NCBI RefSeq assembly: GCF_027942865.1
Contig: NW_027457371.1
Span: forward strand, 1-64,000
Reading direction: 5' to 3'
Length of the DNA: 64,000 nucleotides
DNA from: Odontesthes bonariensis
Lineage: Eukaryota; Chordata; Actinopteri; Atheriniformes; Atherinopsidae
This document shows positions 56,301-64,000 of the stretch, piece after piece. The position numbers and the translations under genes were made by a program. The notes under the pieces are model-generated. The model had not been told where the DNA came from, did not search any database, and was given only the letters and a program-made list of their open reading frames with translations. The first letter of the stretch is position 1. Each line of letters starts with the position of its first letter.

Positions 56301-57624
56301 AATGGGGAATGCCAACAGTGCCACGCACTCTGCAATCGCTGCTCCGGGCCTGGAAAAGACCTCTGCCTCAGCTGCAAGGAGCCATGCTTCCTGCTGAGTG
56401 AGTCCTCAAAATGCCAGAGTTGTAGTTTGTGCTCATTCAGGTGTGCTTCCAATCTTTTTAACTTTAAAGTTCTTGACTTTGTGTGTGCGTCCATCAGACA
56501 TCACCTGTGTGAAAGAGTGTCTTGTGGGTTACTATGCTGAGGACAAGGATGAGCGTGTGTGTGAGCGCTGCCACCTAAGCTGTCAGTCCTGTGTTGGTCA
56601 TCATAGCGTGCAGTGCGTCACCTGTAAACCTGGATTTTTCAAGCTGGGTAGCAGCTGTGTTGAAACCTGCTCAGAGAGGTTAGAGGACACGCGACAGACT
56701 GAACGAAAGCCTTCCCACTAGTCTACTGACACCTATCAATTGTTCTTCCTCTCTTTTAGTCACTTTGGCAACATGGCCACCATGGTCTGTGAGCGATATG
56801 ACCCCTCCTGCAGCCAGTGTTCAGGTAGTAGTAACAGAAACTGCCTGAGTTGCCGGGAGGGCTACGTCTACCTGGGGCAGTGGGGCCAGTACCTGAAGAG
56901 CTGCCCTCCAGGCTACTACAAAGGCAGGAGGTCTACTACCTGTCACAAGTGTCACCCTACCTGCAAGACCTGCAGCGGTAAAAGAAGCCCGTTGTGGCTT
57001 TCTGTATTATTATTATTATTTACCCAGCTTTTTTGTATTTTTGGGATATGAGATGTGGTGAGAAGTTAACACATGTTGATTATAAAGACGGGGCAAAGAC
57101 AGGGCAACATACCCATCATATGATATACTTCGGCTGGGCTTTTTGATTCAGTTGTTGTGCTTCTTTGTTTGTAAATTCCAGCTCAGTCATGTGTTTACGC
57201 GTTCTTCTTTGTGTTATATCCCTCTCCTAACAGGTGAGGGTGCTCTTGCCTGCCTATCCTGTTATGATGGCTTTGACTTTAAGAGAGGCATCCGTTACAA
57301 CCCTTGTTTCGTAGGCTTCTATGCTGCCTCACAGGTGACAGACAGCTTTTGTGTTACTTTATGTACAAAAGGGTGTTTTGCTTCATGAAAAAATAAAAAC
57401 AACATCCTGGCTTTGTGTCAAGATTTGGTGAAGTATCCGCAGGTCAAATTCACTCACAAGAGTGTGGCGCTGCAGTCTAATCTGTATTCTGTTGTTGCTC
57501 CAGGATTCAGAGAGTGAGAAACCAAATTGCAAAGCTTGCGACCTGTCTTGCGAGGGCTGCCATGGTCCCAGCATGAGGGACTGCACTCTGTGCCCTGCGA
57601 GCCAGATCTTGTCTGATGATGGCC
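53335..57624 (+). pseudogene. pcsk5: pcsk5-like furin-type cysteine-rich repeat exons (C-terminal part, broken)
   Basis: Nine plus-strand exons carry furin-like repeats (C-x2-C-x3-C-x2-C spacing): 53335-53418, 53714-53900, 53988-54196, 55813-56055, 56156-56397 (approximate start), 56498-56678, 56760-56977, 57234-57334 and 57504-57624. Typical pieces are ECELCHSSCETCFAAGKENC, CHADCASCDGPDIDDCEVC, CERCHLSCQSCVGHHSVQC and CKACDLSCEGCHGPSMRDC TLCPASQ. The series resembles the secreted/membrane-tethered Cys-rich region of proprotein convertase PCSK5 isoform B, where such repeats anchor the protease at the cell surface. Protease and P domains are absent. Defects: an in-frame TGA at 54040-54042 at an expected cysteine; exon 3 and exon 4 phases would create TAG if joined directly, so an exon is missing or the gene is decayed; the ninth exon is cut at 57624 by LINE sequence. 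FRAS1-like proteins have similar repeats and are the main alternative. Confidence 0.7.
54197..55812 (+). other. Long intron of the pcsk5-like gene
   Basis: 1.6 kb of AT-rich sequence between exons 3 and 4. A missing repeat exon was looked for because of the phase mismatch; no Cys-rich frame with splice sites was found. Confidence 0.5.
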
Positions 57625-60098
57625 AAAGGCTGATTTGGTGACTGATTTGATATGATTGTAGAAGGTCAGGTCTGAGTCTATCAGCACGCCAAGGTTCTGG
57701 ACTTGGTTTTTTAGTTTCTAGAGACAGTGACTCAAGATGTTTACTGACAGCAAACCTCTTCTCTTTGTTGCCAAACACAATGACCTCAGTTTTTTCTTGA
57801 TTTAACTGAAGGAAATTTTGGTTCATCCACTTTTTGACTTGCTCTAAGCAGTCGCACAATGACTCTATAGGACTGCAGTCATCTGGAGACAGTGCGAGAT
57901 TTATCTGTGTGTCATCTGCATAGCTGTGGTAGTTGACTTTAGAGTTCTTCAGAATTTGACCCAGAGCCAGCATGTATAGAGTGAACAGAAGGGGTCCAAG
58001 AACTGACCTCTGAGGAACTCCACATGTCAAAGCCACTCAATCAGATTGATTACTTCCAATGGTCACAAAATAACTCCGCTCCTCCAAGTAGGACCTGAAC
58101 CATTCTAGGACTGTCCCGCTGAGTCCTGCCCAGGTTTCCAACCTGTTCAGCAGTATACTGTGATCCACAGTGTCAAATGCAGCACTGAGATCCAACAATA
58201 CCAGAACTGACACCTTGCCTGAGTCAGTGTTCAACCTTATGTCATTCACCACTTTAATAAGAGCCGTTTCTGTACTGTGGTGAAGTCGGAAGCCTGACTG
58301 AAATTTGTCAAGGAGTCCACTGGAGTTCAAGAAGTTACTGAGTTGATTAAAAACCACTTTCTCAACAATCTTGGCTATAAAAGGAAGATTTGAGATGGGT
58401 CTGTAGTTGGTTAAAATGGAAGCATCCAATGTTCTCTTTTTTAGGAGTGGCTTGATGGCAGCTACTTTTAAGGGTTTAGGAAACGTGCCTGATTGAAGTG
58501 AGCAGTTTATTATTTGCTGCAAATCTGTTTGGACAGAGCTTACAATAGTTTTAAAGAAGTCAGATGGCATTGTGTCAAGACAGGATGTTGATGGTTTAAG
58601 ATGCTGGACTGTTTCTTCTATGGTTTTTTGGTCAACTGTATTGAATTCTGACATCATAGTTGATTGATTCCTAGGTGGTTTTAAGGTTTGTGTCATTTTA
58701 TTATTTTGCTGATTTATGTTGATATTTAGCCTTTTAGATTTGATTTTTTTCATTGAAAAAACAAGCAAATTCATTGCATTTTTCTGTGGAACAGAGTTCT
58801 GAAACTATCTGTTTTGGGGGGGTTGTCAGCTTATTAACCATAGCAAACAGAGCACGAGTGTTGTTGATGTTCTTATTAATCATTTCAAAATTTCATTTCA
58901 TTTCAAAATTACAAAGACTTTGTTTGTCGAGGTCATGGTGAATTTGAAGTTTAGTTTTTCGCCATTTACGCTCTGCTTTCCTGCATTCTGTTTTCAAGGG
59001 CTTTACCATAATAGTGTTCCGCCATGGTGTTCGCTTTCCGCTCAAGATCATCTTATTTTTAACAGGTGCAACAGTATCCATGACATTTGAGATTTTCAAG
59101 TTAAAGTTATCTAAGAGTTCATCAACTGTCTCTGCACTCGCAGTTGATGACATAGCTATAACGTCCATAAACTTAGCACTGGTATTCTCATTTATGTACC
59201 TTTTTCTAACAGACACACGGGTTAACTGAATGTTTGGAGTTAACTGTAAGCCAGAGAACACACAGAAATGATCAGAGAGCGCCAAGTCCTTGATATCAAC
59301 AGAAGAAATGTCAACACCTTTAGAGATAACCAGATCCAGTGTGTGGCCTCGAGTATGTGTGGGTCCATTCACATGTTGAAGGAGGCCAAAAGTGTCAAGT
59401 AGAGAGCAGAGTTCTTTGGCATTAGTGTCCATGTTATTGTCCATGTGAATGTTAAAATCCCCAGTTATGATAAAAAAGTTATAGTCAGTGCAGATCACTG
59501 ACAGCAGTTCAGCAAACTCATCAAAGAAAGTTCCTGGGTATCTTGGTGGTCTATAAATGATTAGGAAGATAACTTTTGGATCCCCCTTTACTAAAAAACA
59601 GAAATATTCAAAAGAGCTAAAATCACCAAGTAAAATTTCTTTGCACTGAAAGACTGATTTAAAAATGGCAGCAACTCCCCCGCCCTTCTTACCACTTCCA
59701 CACTTATTGATAAAACTGAAATTTGTTGGTGCGGCCTCATTGAGAATGGTATCACAGCTACATTCAGTCAGCCATGTTTCACTAAGAAATAAAAAGTCTA
59801 GATTATAGGTCATGATCATGTCATTTACTAAGAGGGATTTGTTGGCTAGTGATCTGATATTGAGTAGGGCTAATCTCGTGGAGACAACAGGTGATACTGG
59901 TGTGTTTCGGGGTTGACACACTATATTCAATAGATTGGTAGATTTAACTGAACCTTTTTTATTTCTCACCAGTTTGACCACTTTTCTGTTACCTGTCATC
60001 ACAGGGATTGAAAAGGCTGTCTGAACTCCATAGGGCCCTGACTTTATCTGGGGAAGAGCATTCTTGATATCAGTATTACAGCCTGGACCCGGCACATA
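57625..60098 (-). mobile_element. L2 LINE, 5' part (endonuclease to mid reverse transcriptase)
   Basis: Minus-strand frames 60095-58893 (endonuclease: LALLNIRSLANKSLLVNDM, FLFLSETWLTE, ITGDFNIHMDNN, ALSDHFC), 58774-58037 (start of reverse transcriptase, [20 protein letters not shown]) and 58036-57383 (TCGVPQRSVLGP, YADDTQIN) form most of an ORF2. A stop at 58037-58039 and an extra T near 57706-57711 break it. It lacks the C-terminal third and the 3' end, which is unusual because LINE insertions normally keep the 3' end. Its left edge joins a pcsk5-like exon. Confidence 0.9.
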
Positions 60099-61418
60099 TC
60101 AGTCAGACTCACAGATATGATGATTCAGAGGAGGTGGGGGGGCTTGGTCACTTCTGTTTGAGGGTTGTTTCCAACGTGATGGACGTGGTGGAATGGGAGG
60201 GGCTGGATGAGGTGGGATGTTAGGGGGGAAGAATATGGGATTTTGGCGTGGTGTCAATTGTATTCCAATATTGAGAAAGCTCTTCATCCTGTCCGGGAAA
60301 TCTAGAAGTAAGGAGTCCAGAGTGAGTGGAGACTGCTGGGGGCTGGGTGGGGTCCGGGGGGGCGAAAGCTGGGGGTTTCCCACTGGGGCTGGGGGAGACT
60401 CCGCCTGTTGGACTGCCGGGGCTGGTGAAGACTCCTTATCTTGGGGTGAGGATGATGACGTTGCAGGTTCTTTCTGGATCTGCTGTCCTCCATGGTCAGA
60501 GGAGGAGGGGGAAGCGGCCACAGCGGAGGTTGAGGCCACAGCAGCGGAGGCGGAGGAAGCGGCCACAGCAGCAGAAGGTTCCTCTGTGAGAGAGAGCCAG
60601 ACAAACACCTTACAGATGTCTCTGGCTCTCCCCACATTTTTGTGGAGTGCGTAGAAACGCTCCTGCGTCTCCGCGCTGTGGCACATGAAGGTGGCCAACT
60701 TCCCCCTCATGGCCTCATCGTTCTTCTGGAAGTTCTACAAAAGACAAATTCATGCTAGAGTCAGTATGGATTATGGTTAGGCTGTAAAAATCAAACATCA
60801 GGTGTCTGTTATACTCACATAAGTCGACACTGCTGTCCTTAGGTCGAGGAGGCTGGGGGAACCGGTCAGGCCCATCTCGGACCAGACCTGGCGAAGGTAC
60901 CTGACCAGGTTGTTCGCCTCCCCCCGCCCAAGGGACGCGAAGAAGTACGTATTTGTTGGCACAGCACGTTGGCAGAGGGCGAGCCAACGTGTGCACCAAC
61001 CATACTCCTGCGCGTCCAGGAAGATTTGTGCCACACCAAACTTCCTGACCGTCTTGTGATCCAGCACCTGCAACAAATAGAAATGACAGAAAGCAGAAAG
61101 AGCAGTCAATGTGATGAACCTATGAAAACCCAATTTAACCTGATTTTCAAAGTGATCACATCATGACACTGTTTGAAATTACACTGAAACTTACATTAAC
61201 GAGGTATCCACTCTGGGCGTCCCCCAACGGCCTCCTTCACCTCGGACGCCCGCATCCGGGTGAGGACGCCTGCCCTGTGCCCATAAATAGAGCACAGGAA
61301 AGCTGCGAGGTACCCAAAGAAGCGATACCTCGTCTTTGGGTCCTTGGGCGGTGCCTCCTCGATGTCGTCTGAAATGAGTTTAAGAGAGAGAAGAGAATAA
61401 TGAGTGACAAAAAGTGTA

Positions 61419-61449
<31 letters not shown>

Positions 61450-62033
61450 TGACAGAGAGAGGCAGCACAGACTTACCAAGAAGCGAAGGAATCTTGGCCA
61501 AGGCCAAGACCTGGCATTTGGCCAGGTCTTCCCGGGTCACCAGCCTCTTCATTTTCTCCTGTTTGAGCAGGTGCTGGTGACCCAGGATGGTCCGGCCAAG
61601 ATCCTTGCAGAGCTTCTTGAGCTCTCTGAACAGCAGTGCCAACTTCCGTGCGGGCATTCGGGAGTACTTCGGGGTGACGTCCCGAACGTACTCCACAAAT
61701 GCTATAGCCTGGCCCACGTACAGGGAGATGGTCGTCGGGGCCAGGCCAAAGGACCGGAGGAGAGCAGGGTCCATCTGTGGAAAGAGCAGTCTGCATTTAG
61801 TCTTTATCGTTCATTTGTTTTCAGTACTTACTATGTTCTGTCTTTCAAAGTTCACTACTTACAATTTGACCAGCGGGATGTTATCCAGGAACTCCCAAGT
61901 CCAGAACTTGACCGAAGGCCAGCCGACCATCATGAACTTTACGAACACTTTGGTTCGGCTGGCCTTGGACACTAATTCTGCTGCATCTTGGGAGTTCCTT
62001 CAGTACATCCACGTACGACTGCATGTACCGGTC
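60099..62033 (-). pseudogene. Tyrosine-recombinase-like multi-exon gene (Crypton-like), frameshifted
   Basis: Minus-strand exons with GT-AG borders: a weak first exon about 62033-61862; 61774-61477 (MDPALLRSFGLAPTTISLYV...KLALLFRELKKLCKDLGRTI); 61368-61195 (DDIEEAPPKDPKTRYRFFGY, IYGHRAGVLTRM); 61067-60819 (VLDHKTVRKFGVAQIFLDAQ, YFFASLGRGEANNLVRYLRQ); 60734-60099 (KLATFMCHSAETQERFYALH, then a Ser/Ala/Pro-rich tail to a stop at 60101). The order helical N-terminal domain, HRAGVLTRM (possible catalytic Arg) and CHSAETQERFY (possible His/Tyr) suggests a tyrosine recombinase related to Crypton-type proteins of fish. Phases agree (1, 0, 0), but an extra C in the C-run at 61221-61225 shifts the third exon. 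The stop lies six bases from the 5' end of the L2 LINE, so part of the tail may be LINE-derived. Confidence 0.55.
61414..61452 (+). repeat. (GT)n(GA)n microsatellite
   Basis: A short dinucleotide run inside an intron of the recombinase-like gene. Confidence 0.9.
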
Positions 62034-62329
62034 TATGAGAATAAAACACATGTGCTGATTAATGTAACAAGATAACACTCCACACACCTGCACAAATATA
62101 CTATGTGTGATCTCAGTGATACACCAAGCCAATCTCAGTGACAAGCTGCATCCTACAGCCTTGCCACACCGGGTGACAATTCTTGGTGGAAAGTAAGAAA
62201 TAACTTAACACTTAACTGTATCACACTTATACATGTTTTTGGAACTGTTTTTATTTGTTTACGTTGCTATTCTAATATAGTATGAATTAATTTGTGAGTG
62301 TTCATTACATTTTTCTGCTATATTGTCAG

Positions 62330-62912
62330 CATCCACAAAGGTACGAGCCAGCTGCAGTAACATACCACCTGGGCACAAAGAATCACTTTGTGGCATTCCA
62401 CAAACTGGGCGCTGACAAAGACTGGCATTTTTACGATGGCCTTGAGGAAATGCTCAACCCTGGCAAGGGTGATGTTGTCATCACTGACACATTAAGGAAA
62501 AAGAAACTTAAGGCTAAGAGTAAAGTTAGCCACATTGTCATGGTCAGGGTAAGTATGGACATTAATTATGGCATAACACTGTCTTGACTTCTAAAACTAG
62601 TTTTCCTTAATATATGACATTTCAACAGATAACAAAAATATTCATGTCTTTTGGTTCACAAATAAGAAATTGAAATTAATCACAGTAATAACTAAACGTG
62701 TTAATCAGACTTACTTGTCTTTCACATTCAGGTGACAATCCTTTCTGGAGAAAATAGGTGATAGTCCTCTTACATAATCTCTTCATAAAAAATTATTTGT
62801 TTTCCTCTTGCTTTAGGACAAAGCAACAGAAGCTGTTGAAGCCAGGCGGCAGGACAATGAACAGCTTGTTACATTCATTGTGGACCACAATGGAGCTGAT
62901 GGAAAGCTGAGG
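62330..62912 (+). CDS. Two exons of an unrecognised protein with a USP-like His box
   Basis: Exon 62330-62548 follows TATTGTCAG and ends at GTAAGT. It encodes 73 residues including AVTYHLGTKNHFVAFHKLGA, DKDWHFYDGLEEML and ITDTLRKKKLKAK. Exon 62817-62912 follows TTGCTTTAG and ends at GTACGT, adding DKATEAVEARRQDNEQLVTF and IVDHNGADGKLR. Both are phase 0. The pattern H-F-x-A-F-H...W-x-F-Y-D-G resembles the C-terminal box of C19 (ubiquitin-specific) cysteine peptidases, but the Cys box is not in the window, so a peptidase role is only a suggestion. It runs divergently from the recombinase-like gene, and neither start nor end is visible. Confidence 0.5.
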
Positions 62913-63240
62913 GTACGTCTAACATGTCATAACTTTCCCATATGGAGCAATTTTACTAAAAAAAGCTATGAAATTACAGAGCAACACCTAACCTGATCCA
63001 TTTATAATGTATCACCCTGTGATAAAATGTGATATATTAAACACCCATTAACCAATTACTAACTTAATGGCGAATGTGCAATTAGTTCAGTGAAGAAACA
63101 TCTGTAACTGCTTGTGGCTTGTTCGCTTCTGCCAAGAACACCGTTCTCCTTACATGGACTGCACTAGACTGCACTTTATACCAGCACATTCAGATACTGA
63201 GGTGTATGTACCCACAGACAAAATGGAGGAAACAGGCCTT
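62913..63240. other. Unassigned sequence after the USP-like exons
   Basis: No continuation exon of the 62.3-62.9 kb gene was recognised. Confidence 0.35.
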
Positions 63241-63364
63241 ATTTGAGTTCATTGAGTCCACAGCTCTATAAGTTCATTAAGTTCATAATGGTTGCGCGCG
63301 CCTCCGCACGTCTCCGTGCAAGACACTAAGATACACTGAAGAATAAACCCCTTTTTCTTACCAA

Positions 63365-63603
63365 ATGTAGATTTGATATGAGACATTCTTACAGTCAGAC
63401 CATATCTTTTGGCTGTACGCCTGGACCAGTCGCCTTGAATCTTCTTTAAAAGTAAGGGACTTTCTCTCCCCGGGCAGAGAGTTTTTCCATTTGACAACCG
63501 GCTCTCCCAGAAAATGCATTTTCTGTAATTGAGATGGACCTGACGACAGAAATAAAGATTTCTTTTGTTCGACTACGTCCGTTTCAGCAGCTTTCTTCAT
63601 CAC
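63365..63603 (-). CDS. Candidate single exon, hypothetical protein
   Basis: A minus-strand frame begins MMKKAAETDVVEQKKSLFLS and contains LTFKEDSRRLVQAYSQKIWS. It meets a donor-like GGTAAGAA near 63360. The composition is protein-like, but I recognise no family, and it may be chance. No partner exon was found. Confidence 0.25.
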
Positions 63604-64000
63604 TCATTTTCTGCACCGGTTTTTGAGGGACCTCTCTCAGAATTCACCACAATACCATAGTAGTTAAGTCAATTAGTTTTACAGTAAAGCAAGTTTCATT
63701 GCAGAGATTTAAAGACACATATGTCTACTGTGGAAAGAAAGCCACTATTTGGGGTATTCTGGCCTCTTGCTGTGAATGGAACTAATGAAATAGGCTGAGA
63801 CACGGCGATGCCTCACAGCACCACTGTGTGTGAGCAGATAAAAATTAACTGAACGTTTTTAAATATTCATGTTTAATTACTTTCATAATGAATTCAAAAT
63901 AAATAAGTAATGTAGTTTCCATAAAGGACCCAGTTTAGGGTGATCAGAATTCCAAAAATGCAGTAAAATGGCCCTGTTCTGCATTTTCACAAATCAGAAA

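Noticed and set aside
53335..57624. FRAS1 as source of the furin-like repeats
   Set aside because: Repeat order and the last exon (PNCKACDLSCEGC...CTLCPASQ) fit the C-terminal repeats of PCSK5 isoform B better; certainty is moderate.
60217..60654. Plus-strand Ala/Glu/Gly-rich frame
   Set aside because: It is the antisense of the Ser/Ala/Pro-rich tail of the recombinase-like gene.

Overview
The window is euchromatic vertebrate DNA, almost certainly from a ray-finned (teleost) fish. It contains fish-type L2 LINEs, BEL/Pao LTR elements, a tRNA-derived fish SINE, Tc1-like, hAT-like and Harbinger-like DNA transposons, long simple-sequence arrays, and vertebrate genes with normal GT-AG introns. 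There are no operons or bacterial features.

Layout. 1-5323: a minus-strand BEL/Pao retrotransposon, cut by the window edge, whose 5' LTR abuts a satellite. 5324-16235: a roughly 7 kb G/T-only tandem array (TTTG/TTGG/TTCTG/TGACCCG units). It is interrupted at 11868-15785 by a DNA transposon with very long inverted repeats that carries an intact two-exon THAP DNA-binding domain, a nested L2 LINE and a GC-rich minisatellite. 17740-25745: one L2 LINE split by a complete BEL/Pao element (18182-23068) with two 468-bp LTRs and a 5-bp target duplication; that element keeps gag and protease but has no reverse transcriptase, RNase H or integrase. 25852-26875: two MITEs.

27-44 kb is the 3' half of deptor (mTOR-inhibitory DEP/PDZ protein) on the minus strand: four exons with matching phases. 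Its introns hold a SINE, L2/L1 pieces, a TTAA MITE, a hAT MITE with an 8-bp target duplication, a Tc1 fossil, and a 2.9 kb 25-bp minisatellite. 45.7 kb has a tRNA-Gly-like gene. The DEP2 exon of deptor lies at 47.4 kb but on the opposite (plus) strand. 53.3-57.6 kb carries nine plus-strand exons of furin-like cysteine-rich repeats resembling pcsk5 isoform B. They include an in-frame TGA and a last exon that runs directly into the middle of an L2 LINE. This block sits between two L2 pieces (51.2-52.9 and 57.6-60.1 kb) that overlap by about 860 bp and share a private stop codon. 60.1-62.1 kb holds a minus-strand multi-exon gene resembling a tyrosine recombinase, with a frameshift. 62.3-62.9 kb holds two plus-strand exons of an unrecognised, USP-like protein.

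The strongest points are structural: the deptor strand conflict and the pcsk5 block between LINE halves point to an inversion/rearrangement or to misassembly. The THAP transposon, the polymerase-less BEL element, the strand-asymmetric satellite and the LINE-seeded minisatellite are the other notable elements. No function is claimed where the family could not be recognised.
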